A DNA stretch of 7,525 nt from Planctomycetota bacterium (GTDB lineage: Bacteria > Planctomycetota > UBA11346), in contig CANETI010000116.1 of assembly GCA_947440715.1 (NCBI GenBank), positions 1-7,525 of the forward strand, read 5' to 3'. Positions within the stretch are counted from its first letter, which is position 1. Every line of letters begins with the position of its first letter. Positions 1 through 6,860 of the stretch are shown piece after piece. Below the pieces are notes generated by a model. The model was given only the letters and a program-made list of their open reading frames with translations. It made no database searches and was not told the origin of the DNA. A program made the position numbers and the translations under genes.

Positions 1-2
1 CA

Positions 3-83
3 ATAGGTGTACATATTCGTCCTCTTAATGCTGTCCCAAGTTTTCATGAAGAAACTCTAACTATTCCTAACGCAAATAGTTAA
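3..83 (+). CDS. C-terminal tail of an unidentified gene cut by the window edge
   Basis: One plus-strand frame is open from the first bases to a TAA at 81-83 and encodes 26 residues ending in LTIPNANS. No start lies inside the window, so if this is real it is the 3' end of a gene entering from the left and converging on hisS, with 27 bases between the two stop codons. The fragment is too short to identify, and an open run of this length also occurs often by chance. The placement, with an AT-only hairpin directly after the stop, is what makes it plausible. No function is proposed. Confidence 0.35.
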   Translation: MGVHIRPLNAVPSFHEETLTIPNANS

Positions 84-101
84 TTTTATTTTCATAAAAT
101 T
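82..101. terminator. AT-only hairpin between convergent stops, possible bidirectional terminator
   Basis: AATTTTAT (82-89) and ATAAAATT (94-101) form a perfect 8-bp inverted repeat with a 4-base loop. It sits between the stop of the left-edge frame and the stop of hisS, where a shared terminator would be expected. The stem has no G-C pair, so it would be thermodynamically weak, and the T-runs belong to the stem itself. The call rests mostly on position. Confidence 0.3.
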
Positions 102-110
102 CTCACTAAA

Positions 111-1403
111 TTAAATCCCAAACGTCGACAGCGGTATTTTTTCTTCCTTCCGTTCCGCGCCTAACGTGCGCACGACACATACGCCGTCGCGCACTTCATT
201 GCCGCCGATGATAAGCAAGCGTTTGGCGCCATCTTTTTCGGCGCGTTCAATCACGTGTTTGAAACGACGAAGCGAATAATCGACGACGACCTTTCGGCCT
301 TCACTACGCAAAAACGTGGCAACTCGGGTGGCGACGGTAAATTCAGTTGCTGACATGGGGTAAACCACGTCATCAATGCCACGGGTAAACGTTGGTAAAA
401 GACCGCGCTCAGTGAGGATATCTAAAATAACCACGTCGCCGAAGCCGAAACCGACCATGGGCGTTGGTTGACCGCCAAAGACTTCCATTAATTTATCGTA
501 GCGACCACCGCCAGCGATGGCACGTGGCATGGCACCGGTAGCGTCGAACACTTCCCAGACGGTTCCGGTATAATACGACAGGCCTCTAATAACGGATAAG
601 TCGATACAGATCAGGTGAGCAAAGCCATAGGCCTGCGCTAACGACATTAATTCTTGCAAGGCTATTAATCCTGGATTGTCAGCAGGAACTTTTGCCGCGA
701 CTTGTTCAAGTCCGCTGGTATCAAGTAAGTCAATGATACGAACACTTGCTTCGCTACTCACACCTAATTTAGTCAGTTCAATAATCGTCGCTTCATTGCC
801 AATTTTATCGCGTTTATCGATAATCACGCATACCGCAGGAAATTTATCACCGGTAATGCCTAAACCTTCGAGGAAGAATTGAATCACTTGGCGATTCGAG
901 ACTTTCCACACGACATCTGGTTTATCCGCTTCGAGGTTGAGTCCGGTACGTTTCAAAAACGCGACTTGGGCGGCGATTAATTCCGCTTCGGCGGCGACGC
1001 CAGCGAGACCGACAATATCCATGTTCCATTGAAAGTGTTCGCGCTTCCGGCCTTTTTGCGCCTGTTCATATCGGAAACATTGTGGCAGCGAAAACCACCG
1101 CAGTGGTAATCCCAGCGCTGCGCCCTTTGCCAACACTAAACGTGCGAGTGACGGCGTCATCTCTGGACGCAAGGCAATGCGGCGATCGCCTTTGTCGGTG
1201 AAATTGTAAAGCTGACTGGTGATTTCATCGCCCGCTTTGCGAATGTAGAGCTCTTCGTGTTCAAGCACGCAGACGTCATATTCTTCGTAACCAAATTGGC
1301 TGGCGACTTCGCGCCATTGGCTAAAAAGCCACGTCCGAGCGCGCATATCTTCTGGATAGAAGTCGCGCGTTCCTTTAACCGATTGCAATTCAATGTTGGC
1401 CAT
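111..1403 (-). CDS. hisS: Histidyl-tRNA synthetase (HisRS)
   Basis: This class II aminoacyl-tRNA synthetase attaches histidine to tRNA-His in the cytoplasm using ATP. At 430 residues it has normal bacterial HisRS length. Visible landmarks are GTRDFYP (11-17), ALRPEMTPSLAR (77-88), class II motif 2 as FRYEQAQKGRKREHFQ (110-125), the histidine-binding loop RGLSYYTGTVWE (273-284) with its conserved Arg, AGGGRYDKL (297-305), and a C-terminal anticodon-binding domain from about 345 to 425. Motif 3 reads GFGFGDVVILDIL (318-330), so the usual Glu-Arg pair of the GLER form is replaced by Val-Val. I believe a subclass of bacterial HisRS shares this GDVV form, so it need not mean loss of function. The ATG at 1403 is chosen over an upstream TTG (1457) because AAGGA lies 7 bases before it and the family N-terminus fits there. 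It is the last gene of a probable three-gene operon. Confidence 0.96.
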   Translation of the reverse strand: MANIELQSVKGTRDFYPEDMRARTWLFSQWREVASQFGYEEYDVCVLEHEELYIRKAGDEITSQLYNFTDKGDRRIALRPEMTPSLARLVLAKGAALGLPLRWFSLPQCFRYEQAQKGRKREHFQWNMDIVGLAGVAAEAELIAAQVAFLKRTGLNLEADKPDVVWKVSNRQVIQFFLEGLGITGDKFPAVCVIIDKRDKIGNEATIIELTKLGVSSEASVRIIDLLDTSGLEQVAAKVPADNPGLIALQELMSLAQAYGFAHLICIDLSVIRGLSYYTGTVWEVFDATGAMPRAIAGGGRYDKLMEVFGGQPTPMVGFGFGDVVILDILTERGLLPTFTRGIDDVVYPMSATEFTVATRVATFLRSEGRKVVVDYSLRRFKHVIERAEKDGAKRLLIIGGNEVRDGVCVVRTLGAERKEEKIPLSTFGI

Positions 1404-1410
1404 ACGGCTT

Positions 1411-1415
1411 TCCTT
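1411..1415 (-). promoter_or_regulatory. Ribosome binding site of hisS
   Basis: AAGGA on the minus strand, 7 bases before the ATG at 1403. It decides the hisS start, because the alternative upstream TTG has no comparable site. It is one of only two clear Shine-Dalgarno sequences in the window. Confidence 0.65.
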
Positions 1416-1462
1416 AACGGTGAGGCCGACATGGTGGTGCGCTCGTCCGTAGCGCAACCCGA

Positions 1463-1484
1463 CAACGGAAATTGGTTACCGTTG
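1463..1484. repeat. Inverted repeat between the rhomboid-fold gene and hisS
   Basis: CAACGG (1463-1468) and CCGTTG (1479-1484) can pair as a 6-bp stem with a 10-base loop in the 94-base gap between the two minus-strand genes. No U-tract follows in the transcribed direction, so it is not a classical terminator. It could be an mRNA processing or stabilising hairpin in the leader of hisS, or it could be chance. The leader has no T-box-like features that I can recognise. Confidence 0.3.
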
Positions 1485-1497
1485 AGTTTATGATGGC

Positions 1498-2217
1498 TCA
1501 AACGTTTGCAGCATCACTTGCCGATTTTGTTGCGCGTGGACCCGTCAAACCGATGAGCACGCCCATCAACACGCAGGCAACTGCCCACAAAGTAGTCGTC
1601 ATGGCCACGGCGGCAGGAGCCGTCCACACCACCAAAATAACGTACAGCACAATCATCGTTGGCAGTGCGAGCACAAATAATGGGACATAGCCAACCGCAA
1701 CAATGACCCAATAGCCCGCACCCCATTGAACCTGGGCATGCGGCAGTCTTCCGGCAGCCAAACCTAATAAACTCAGACATAACCCTTGGCCACCAACCAA
1801 AACACCACCAACATCAAAGATAAGATATAAGGTCGCGCTCATGGGCAGTAATGTAAGCATGGCCATCGCCATCGCTAATGAACCTATGAGGCGTTCGACG
1901 GCACGACCAATAACCATCATGATGGCTATTTCACAACCAAGCTGCCACCACGATGATTGAATAACGGCATGCGACCATAATTGCCACGGTGCAAATAATG
2001 CTCCGTCACTATAACAGCTCCAACTGGCAACAACAAAGGTGACACCGGCAAAAAGCTGCGTTGGTAACAGTTGTAAAGCAAAGGCATGATCAAAGACCAC
2101 GAGGCGTTCAAAACCAAACATGACACACACTAAAGCCAGCCAGATCCACATGACCGTTGTTGAACGATCAGGCAACGGCGTGGAATCCAGCACAGCAACA
2201 GGAACAAGTACGACCAT
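1498..2217 (-). CDS. Rhomboid-fold integral membrane protein lacking the catalytic residues
   Basis: A 239-residue, very hydrophobic protein with about six predicted membrane segments. The rhomboid scaffold can be followed by eye against E. coli GlpG: WQLWSHAVIQSSWWQL (78-93) matches the stretch around the HALMH motif, GRAVERLIGS (104-113) matches GGAVEKRLGS, and VGGQGLCLSLLG (141-152) matches the GLSG serine loop and the following helix. At every catalytic position the residue differs: Gln144 stands where the nucleophile Ser is expected, the region of the TM6 His (about 205-215) has no His, and the oxyanion-hole His and Asn positions read Gln87 and Cys95/Glu96. It is therefore probably a pseudoprotease, with a chaperone or quality-control role as in iRhoms or Derlins as the family precedent. 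It begins 6 bases after the phosphatase stop. The start is uncertain: neither the ATG at 2217 nor the internal ATG at 2151 has a Shine-Dalgarno. Confidence 0.72.
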   Translation of the reverse strand: MVVLVPVAVLDSTPLPDRSTTVMWIWLALVCVMFGFERLVVFDHAFALQLLPTQLFAGVTFVVASWSCYSDGALFAPWQLWSHAVIQSSWWQLGCEIAIMMVIGRAVERLIGSLAMAMAMLTLLPMSATLYLIFDVGGVLVGGQGLCLSLLGLAAGRLPHAQVQWGAGYWVIVAVGYVPLFVLALPTMIVLYVILVVWTAPAAVAMTTTLWAVACVLMGVLIGLTGPRATKSASDAANV

Positions 2218-2223
2218 AATTAA

Positions 2224-3051
2224 TTATTCTGCGACAAACGGCGGACGATCCAACCAGCAAGCCAGCGGTGTCACTGCCGTAAGTATTTCCTGATGCACAG
2301 ACGCGCATGCTGCCGCAACAATAGAACGTCGAGCAATAATATTCGTGGCATTACCACGGTAATCCGTGGCCACACCACCACCACAGCGCACTAATAATTC
2401 TCCTGCGGCAGTATCCCAAGGATGAATACCAAGTTCATAATAACCATCCAATCGACCAACCGCGACATACGCCAAATCTAATGAGGCTGCGCCAGCACGC
2501 CTTTGATCATCACAAGCTTGCTGCAACTTACTAAATACCGCGAGCGCTTCTTCATGAACGGCGGGTGAACGAAACGGCATGGCCGTGGCGACTAAAGCCT
2601 GTCGTAAATGTGTGCATTTCGACGTGGTTCGTCGTTGGTCATTTAACCACAACCCTTGTCCACGTTCCGCATAAAATAATTCATCCGCAATTGGATCGTA
2701 CACCACTGCCGTATGCGGACCGTGTTGATCACAAAAGGCTATCGACACCGCAAACATGGCGATGCCGTGAATAAAATTAGTGGTGCCATCAATCGGATCG
2801 ATAATCCACAGCGCGTTCGGATTAAGCGTCTGCCCACCAGCGCCGCTTTCTTCGCCTAAAATTGCATGCTCAGGATACTGAGCCCGTATGCGCTGAATAA
2901 TCTCTGCTTCGACCAAGCCATCGGCCCGCGACACGTAATCACGGTCGGCTTTCACCTGCACGTCAGTCGCTGATAAGTTCTGAAAGTACTGCCGAGCAAT
3001 GGCACCGCCGGCTTTTGCGAGTTCGGTGATAAAAGGACGTAAGCGGCTCAT
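2224..3051 (-). CDS. Inositol-monophosphatase-family sugar-phosphate phosphatase (SuhB-like)
   Basis: A 275-residue Mg2+-dependent phosphatase of the IMPase/FIG fold, cytosolic, hydrolysing a phosphate ester such as inositol 1-phosphate, histidinol phosphate or PAP; the substrate cannot be set from sequence. All metal-site motifs are present: GEES with Glu67 (66-69), WIIDPIDGTTNF with Asp85 and Asp88 (82-93), and HPWDTAAGE with Asp213 (210-218). The AGAASLDLAYVAVGRLDGYY stretch before that (186-205) is also typical. Length matches SuhB-type enzymes. The frame stays open to a TTG at 3084, but the ATG at 3051 gives the family-typical N-terminus and is preferred. Neither start has a good Shine-Dalgarno. 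It leads the probable operon with the rhomboid-fold gene and hisS, and its upstream region is shared with the divergent AraC-type regulator. Confidence 0.9.
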   Translation of the reverse strand: MSRLRPFITELAKAGGAIARQYFQNLSATDVQVKADRDYVSRADGLVEAEIIQRIRAQYPEHAILGEESGAGGQTLNPNALWIIDPIDGTTNFIHGIAMFAVSIAFCDQHGPHTAVVYDPIADELFYAERGQGLWLNDQRRTTSKCTHLRQALVATAMPFRSPAVHEEALAVFSKLQQACDDQRRAGAASLDLAYVAVGRLDGYYELGIHPWDTAAGELLVRCGGGVATDYRGNATNIIARRSIVAAACASVHQEILTAVTPLACWLDRPPFVAE

Positions 3052-3267
3052 GGCGGGATGTTCAACCTTGGACTTTGAACGCAATGTCAGCTTACCAGTG
3101 AGCCGTTTTCAGCGCTTTCAGCGGAACGTTAGTACTATGATAAAAGCGACACGTTGAATAGCCTTGGCGGTGTACTTTCCTACATAAACCTGTGTATTGC
3201 TCGCTTTGTACGAGGTAAGACCTGTACTTTATTGACTTTAACTTAACTCGAGCACGGTGTCAGCACT
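3052..3267. promoter_or_regulatory. Divergent intergenic region with short direct repeats
   Basis: This gap must hold the promoters of both the phosphatase operon (leftward) and the AraC-type regulator (rightward). It contains ACCTGT at 3188-3193 and 3220-3225, 32 bases apart in the same orientation, and TGTACTTT at 3171-3178 and 3223-3230. TTGTAC (3206-3211) followed after 16 bases by TTTATT (3228-3233) is a weak sigma-70-like candidate for the regulator. AraC-family proteins commonly bind direct repeats spaced by whole helical turns, so the ACCTGT pair could be an operator. No element here is strong enough to call on its own. Confidence 0.35.
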
Positions 3268-4221
3268 ATGTTGAACCACCGCCCTGACCCCAGCTTGGAA
3301 CACCTCACGACCCATGCGTTGTTCGCACCGGTCGGCGTTCCATTCCACATGAACACTCCCACCCACACCGGCGATGTGCCGTTGCATGACCACGACTTCC
3401 TAGAAATCGCGGTCGTCCTGGGTGGTGTCGGGGTGCACCGCACCATTCATGGTGAAGCGCCCATCGCGGTCGGTGATGTATTTATTTTGCATCCTGGCCA
3501 ATGGCATGCCTATGAGCGCTGCCGTGGTTTGCAGTTATGTAACTGCCTCATTGGCATCGAATTATTGACGCATGAAATTGGCTGGGCTCGCGCTGATGCA
3601 ACTTTATCTCCCTTATTACCGCAACGAACACATGTCCCAGTAAATGCGGGTCAAGGTGTGGTGTCATTGCAATTATCCACCAGCGAATTGCAGGCATTAA
3701 TGCATCAATTAGATGAACTGCGCATCTTGCATGATCGCGATGATCCCGTGCGTTTACGGCCCGAAGTGATTGGCCGTTTATTGTTAGTCTTAGCCCAATT
3801 AAGCCGCGCCCACACCGCTTTACCACAAGCACGAGCAAGCCGCAGTCATGAAGCTGATCCCAATGTACAAAACGCCATTCATGCGATGGAAGAAAAACTC
3901 GATCACGAATGGGGTTTGGTCGAGATTGCAAAAATGTTAGATCTCAATCGTTCCTATTTGGTGCGCTTATTTAAACGTCATACTGGTCAGTCACCAATGG
4001 CCTGGTTAGCCCGTCGTCGCGCTGAAAAGGCCGCGGTTTTATTGCTAACCACTGACATGCCCATCGCCACCGTAGGAAAACAAGTTGGTTGGCACGATCC
4101 CAATTATTTTGCACGTCGCTTTCGTGCAGCATTCGGTCTAAGCGCACGGGAATATCGCCAACAATTACCGTGTCCGGCATTGGTACGACCAACAGAAGAT
4201 TGGATTCAATGGCGCGCGTAA
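3268..4221 (+). CDS. AraC-family transcriptional regulator with cupin sensor domain
   Basis: A 317-residue DNA-binding regulator. The N-terminal half is a cupin-type ligand-sensing domain, with HDHDFLEIAVVLGGVGVH (40-57) and GDVFILHPGQWHAY (69-82). This layout resembles the rhamnose regulators RhaS/RhaR and points to a small carbohydrate-like effector. The C-terminal domain (about 200-300) has the two helix-turn-helix units of the family: EIAKMLDLNRSYLVRLFKRH (219-238), and IATVGKQVGWHDPNYFARRF (266-285) leading into AAFGLSAREYR, which corresponds to the family signature. The ATG at 3268 has no visible Shine-Dalgarno. The gene is divergent from the phosphatase operon and precedes the peptidase by 157 bases, so both are candidate targets. 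The ligand is unknown. Confidence 0.92.
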   Translation: MLNHRPDPSLEHLTTHALFAPVGVPFHMNTPTHTGDVPLHDHDFLEIAVVLGGVGVHRTIHGEAPIAVGDVFILHPGQWHAYERCRGLQLCNCLIGIELLTHEIGWARADATLSPLLPQRTHVPVNAGQGVVSLQLSTSELQALMHQLDELRILHDRDDPVRLRPEVIGRLLLVLAQLSRAHTALPQARASRSHEADPNVQNAIHAMEEKLDHEWGLVEIAKMLDLNRSYLVRLFKRHTGQSPMAWLARRRAEKAAVLLLTTDMPIATVGKQVGWHDPNYFARRFRAAFGLSAREYRQQLPCPALVRPTEDWIQWRA

Positions 4222-4378
4222 TCGTGACCATGAGATTGGCAGCCAGAAGGTGTGTTGTGAAGACGTGCGAATTTCTCAACGTGCGCCGACAAAAATGACT
4301 TATAAGCTCGTCACTTGCTGAGCGGCGTTGCTTCATCTTTTCTCTCCGTTCCCGAATCCGCTCGCACGAAAACCGTCT

Positions 4379-5587
4379 ATGATTATTCGCGGCCTTGCTC
4401 TCCCTCTCACTACGTATCGTCGTCGTCGCGCACAGGCGTCTCGATTAATATCCAAGGCGCATGAACGTCCGATTCCCCTTTTATTAATTGGCTGCGACGA
4501 ACATCGTTTACGCACCACGCGTCAAGACCCGTGGTTTGATTATTATACGGGTTGTGCTGAACCAGAAGCGGCGTTGCTGATCGATCCACATCAAACGCCA
4601 CACGATACGTTATTCCTAGATGCTGGTGATCCTGCGCGCATCGTTTGGGATGGTAAACGTCTAGGCCCAGATGCACAGGCAAAACGCGTACATGGTGTGC
4701 ACGCGGTGGCACCTCATCATGATTTATTAGCACGCGTGCAAACGGCAGCTAAACACGCTGGACATCGTTTAGCGATGTGCACTCGAGATCGCGAACCTGG
4801 TTTTCAGGCTGAACAATTTGCCTTATGGAAAAAGAAATTACGCGGCATCACGCTCATAAATGTTGAACCACAATTAGTGCATCAACGCATGTACAAAGAT
4901 GCGAATGAAATTCGTTGGTTTCACCAAGCTATGGACATTACTCGCAAAGGCTTACTCGCGACCTTGCCGCGTATTCCTAAATTAAAAATGGAATGCGAAG
5001 TAGCGAGCGAATTAGTCATGCATTATCGCAAAGTAGCTTATGGACCGCTCGCTTTCCCACCCATTGTTGGCAGCGGCATTGGTGGTGCGACATTGCATTA
5101 CCCACATAATGATCAACCACTACAACGTGGTCGCCCATTATTAATGGATTCAGGAGCTACGGCTGGTGGTTATTGCGCTGATGTCACACGAACCGTTCCG
5201 CAAAATGGGACATTTAATAATAAGCGTTTCAAAGAAATTTATGAACTGGTATTGCACTGTAATGCGTTGGGCCGTAAACATGCCCGCCCAGGCGTTACCC
5301 GCGAAGAATTAAATGCCGTTGCATGGAAACCCATCATTGATGCGGGATTTATTCGTCATCATGGTCTATCGCATCATATTGGTCTCGATGTGCATGATCC
5401 CGCAGATTACAGCGTGCCATTGGCGCCTGGAATGGTGATCAGTAATGAGCCTGGTGTCTATTTACCCGACGAAGGTTTTGGTGTTCGTATTGAAGACGAT
5501 TTGTTGATTACGGCGACGGGTTGCGATGAACTTACCCGACGAATTCCGAAAACGGTGGCGGACATTGAAGCCGCCATGCGCGGATGA
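4379..5587 (+). CDS. M24-family Xaa-Pro aminopeptidase (PepP-like)
   Basis: A 402-residue cytosolic metallo-aminopeptidase that should release N-terminal residues preceding proline. Residues about 10-150 form the AMP_N-type N-terminal domain, with a FDYYTGCAEPEAALLI stretch equivalent to the usual YLTG-F-EP motif. The pita-bread catalytic domain follows. All five dinuclear metal ligands are visible: Asp257 in LLMDSGA, Asp268 in ADVTRT, His332 in HGLSHHIGLDVHD, Glu357 in ISNEPG and Glu372 in VRIEDD. The second catalytic His of the VHD motif (His339) is also present. The frame is open back to a TTG at 4328, but the ATG at 4379 matches the family N-terminus better; neither has a Shine-Dalgarno. 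The 157-base gap before it contains TATAAG (4301-4306) as a lone -10-like hexamer without a matching -35. Xaa-Pro dipeptidase (prolidase) is the main alternative, but the N-terminal domain favours PepP. Confidence 0.93.
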   Translation: MIIRGLALPLTTYRRRRAQASRLISKAHERPIPLLLIGCDEHRLRTTRQDPWFDYYTGCAEPEAALLIDPHQTPHDTLFLDAGDPARIVWDGKRLGPDAQAKRVHGVHAVAPHHDLLARVQTAAKHAGHRLAMCTRDREPGFQAEQFALWKKKLRGITLINVEPQLVHQRMYKDANEIRWFHQAMDITRKGLLATLPRIPKLKMECEVASELVMHYRKVAYGPLAFPPIVGSGIGGATLHYPHNDQPLQRGRPLLMDSGATAGGYCADVTRTVPQNGTFNNKRFKEIYELVLHCNALGRKHARPGVTREELNAVAWKPIIDAGFIRHHGLSHHIGLDVHDPADYSVPLAPGMVISNEPGVYLPDEGFGVRIEDDLLITATGCDELTRRIPKTVADIEAAMRG

Positions 5588-5591
5588 CCCC

Positions 5592-5615
5592 CACAGGGAT
5601 TGTACCTGTGACAGG
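5592..5615. promoter_or_regulatory. Alternating CCTGT/ACAGG half-sites before the small conserved gene
   Basis: CACAGG (5592-5597) and CCTGTG (5605-5610) form a perfect 6-bp inverted repeat with a 7-base loop. ACAGG (5611-5615) follows at once, so CCTGT-G-ACAGG is a second, compact palindrome. No T-tract follows, which argues against a terminator of the peptidase gene. TTGTAC (5600-5605) and TACTAT (5621-5626), 15 bases apart, give a weak promoter-like pair overlapping the palindromes, so this could be an operator. Chance is possible at this size. Confidence 0.35.
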
Positions 5616-5659
5616 CGGTCTACTATGCTCGCGCAACCAAAGTGAGTTCGTAACAGAGC

Positions 5660-5665
5660 GGGAGG
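5660..5665 (+). promoter_or_regulatory. Ribosome binding site of the 172-residue conserved protein
   Basis: GGGAGG ends 3 bases before the ATG at 5669. It is the strongest Shine-Dalgarno match in the window, although its spacing is short. It supports this start and that the small gene is translated. Confidence 0.6.
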
Positions 5666-5668
5666 CGC

Positions 5669-6187
5669 ATGGATTGGGAAGGTAAGATCGGTACAGCGCA
5701 ACTGACCTGTACAGCTACTGGGCGCGTATTAGCTCCTGGGGAAAGTTTTTTTTCTGCACTAGTCGTCAATGATCGTGATTTCAAACGTCTAGATTACAGT
5801 GAAGACGCTTGGATGACCCAGGATCAAACCCCCTTTATTAGTTGGTGGAAACAAAAAGCACCCGATTCCGATCATCAACGCAAAGCGTTTAAACTGAATG
5901 CGGCTACTTTAGCTCAAATTTTCACCAATCTCAAAGATGCACGAACACGCTCACAACAATGTTTAGCTTACGTTGTGGCGTTAGCTTTAGTTCGCGCTCG
6001 TAAATTACAATTTTTAGATATTCAAACCGTTGGTGATGATCAATTTTTATTAATACAAAATCGTTCCGCTGGCGTGGTACATCGTATTCGTGATCCACGA
6101 TTAGGACCTGATGAAGAAGCACATGTGCTGCATAATTTATTAGCGCTCACCACTGGTGAAGATGACAGTGCTAATAGTAATAATTAA
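5669..6187 (+). CDS. Small conserved protein of unknown function, CxATGRxLxPGE family
   Basis: A 172-residue protein with no signal peptide or membrane segment, probably cytosolic. The N-terminus has a compact motif, TCTATGRVLAPGESFFSAL (13-31), followed by FKRLDYSEDAW (38-48) and PFISWWKQKAP (55-65). A predicted helix, CLAYVVALALVRARKL (98-113), lies in the second half, and the acidic, Asn/Ser-rich tail looks disordered. The conserved Cys-Ala-Thr-Gly and PGE elements recall hypothetical proteins I associate with Planctomycetota, but I know no assigned function and cannot confirm the match. It starts 81 bases after the peptidase stop with its own strong Shine-Dalgarno, and its stop lies 17 bases from the convergent lipoprotein stop. 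The clear ribosome binding site and motif-like N-terminus make a real gene very likely. Confidence 0.82.
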   Translation: MDWEGKIGTAQLTCTATGRVLAPGESFFSALVVNDRDFKRLDYSEDAWMTQDQTPFISWWKQKAPDSDHQRKAFKLNAATLAQIFTNLKDARTRSQQCLAYVVALALVRARKLQFLDIQTVGDDQFLLIQNRSAGVVHRIRDPRLGPDEEAHVLHNLLALTTGEDDSANSNN

Positions 6188-6207
6188 CTAGTTGTATTAT
6201 TTAATTA
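6181..6207. terminator. AT-rich inverted repeat across two convergent stops
   Basis: TAATTAA (6181-6187) and TTAATTA (6201-6207) form a 7-bp inverted repeat with a 13-base spacer, and each arm contains the stop codon of one of the two convergent genes. The position fits a shared terminator, but the stem is A-T only and the loop is long, so it may simply reflect AT-rich stop-codon context. Confidence 0.22.
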
Positions 6208-6723
6208 GCGCAATCGCACTGGCGTTAACGACATCGCATGGACTGGCGTATGGTCAGGTTTAAGTGTTTCCGCGGTTGGTTGTGCTTCAGGTCGCATGAC
6301 TGGTCGTCGAGTAGGTGCTGCTGAGGACGGAGTAGAAATACTTAATAAATCGCCTTTACGCACCGGTAAAGCTTTATTCATTAAGCGACGTGGTGCTGGT
6401 GGTTCATTTATAACCATTCGTTGATCAGGACCAGTATTCTTTGCTTCGCCCCGCATCGAATCCTGTAGTTCTCTTAAACGACCTGCATTAGCCGTATCTG
6501 GATGATCTTTTAATAAACGATCTATTTCCATAGACGTGCTTTCAGCTGTGGATAACGCATTTAATCCAGTCGCCGATAACGCTTCTGCACCCGTACTAGC
6601 AACACTATTTGCAGCTCCACCAAGGACAGCTTCTGGAGCTAATAACACTCCTAAAACTGACTGTGTACAGCCAGTTTGAGTACCTATCATGAGGGGAACG
6701 AGAATGAGAATACGCCAAGACAT
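6205..6723 (-). CDS. Putative secreted lipoprotein of unknown function
   Basis: A 172-residue product starting at the ATG at 6723. The N-terminus MSWRILILVPLMIGTQTGC has a short positive region, a hydrophobic core and a Cys at position 19, typical of a type II (lipoprotein) signal peptide. However, Gln at -3 is not the usual Leu/Val/Ile of a lipobox. After the Cys comes a small-residue, Ala/Gly/Ser-rich stretch (22-65), then a charged helix-like segment MEIDRLLKDHPDTANAGRLR (65-84), and finally a Pro/Arg-rich tail (about 105-172) that looks disordered. Export to the cell envelope is the likely fate; no domain is recognisable. A longer reading to a TTG at 6774 would bury the signal peptide behind 17 polar residues and is rejected. 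No Shine-Dalgarno is visible. It is divergent from dnaN across the 369-base region. Confidence 0.7.
   Translation of the reverse strand: MSWRILILVPLMIGTQTGCTQSVLGVLLAPEAVLGGAANSVASTGAEALSATGLNALSTAESTSMEIDRLLKDHPDTANAGRLRELQDSMRGEAKNTGPDQRMVINEPPAPRRLMNKALPVRKGDLLSISTPSSAAPTRRPVMRPEAQPTAETLKPDHTPVHAMSLTPVRLR
6547..6555 (-). promoter_or_regulatory. Perfect consensus DnaA box inside the lipoprotein gene
   Basis: The minus strand reads TTATCCACA, the classical high-affinity DnaA box, within codons for Leu-Ser-Thr. It is the only perfect copy I found in the window, about 300 bases from the repeat cluster before dnaN. A given 9-mer is expected on either strand of 7.5 kb by chance with a probability of roughly 6 percent, so the site is real as sequence, but its function is uncertain. 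Confidence 0.4.
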
Positions 6724-6860
6724 GATGTTTCTACTGTTGTTCTGATCGTCATAACTCAACCAGTAGCACCTCAAAGGCTAGGTCCGTGCACCCCTCTGAA
6801 TCTTCATTAAGCTCGTTTTTGACTGATAATTTACCTCCCTAGATAGTGTCTAAAACCATG

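Noticed and set aside
2812..2820. TAATCCACA, one mismatch from a DnaA box
   Set aside because: It encodes part of the conserved WIID motif of the phosphatase, so protein constraint explains it.
3673..3681. TTATCCACC, one mismatch from a DnaA box
   Set aside because: It lies inside the AraC-type regulator coding sequence, is imperfect and isolated, and near-matches are expected by chance.
3971..4336. 121-codon minus-strand open frame and similar long frames opposite the regulator (such as 3548-3931)
   Set aside because: They overlap a clear AraC-family gene on the other strand, and their translations show no domain or protein-like pattern.
4328..4378. TTG-initiated 17-residue N-terminal extension of the peptidase
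   Set aside because: No ribosome site precedes the TTG, and the ATG at 4379 fits the family N-terminus. It cannot be fully excluded.
4222..4378. Possible small RNA or tRNA in the gap between regulator and peptidase
   Set aside because: A GTTCCCGAATCC-like string resembles a T-arm, but no acceptor stem or cloverleaf can be built around it.
6724..6774. TTG-initiated 17-residue extension of the lipoprotein
   Set aside because: It would place polar residues before the signal peptide and remove its normal N-terminal position.
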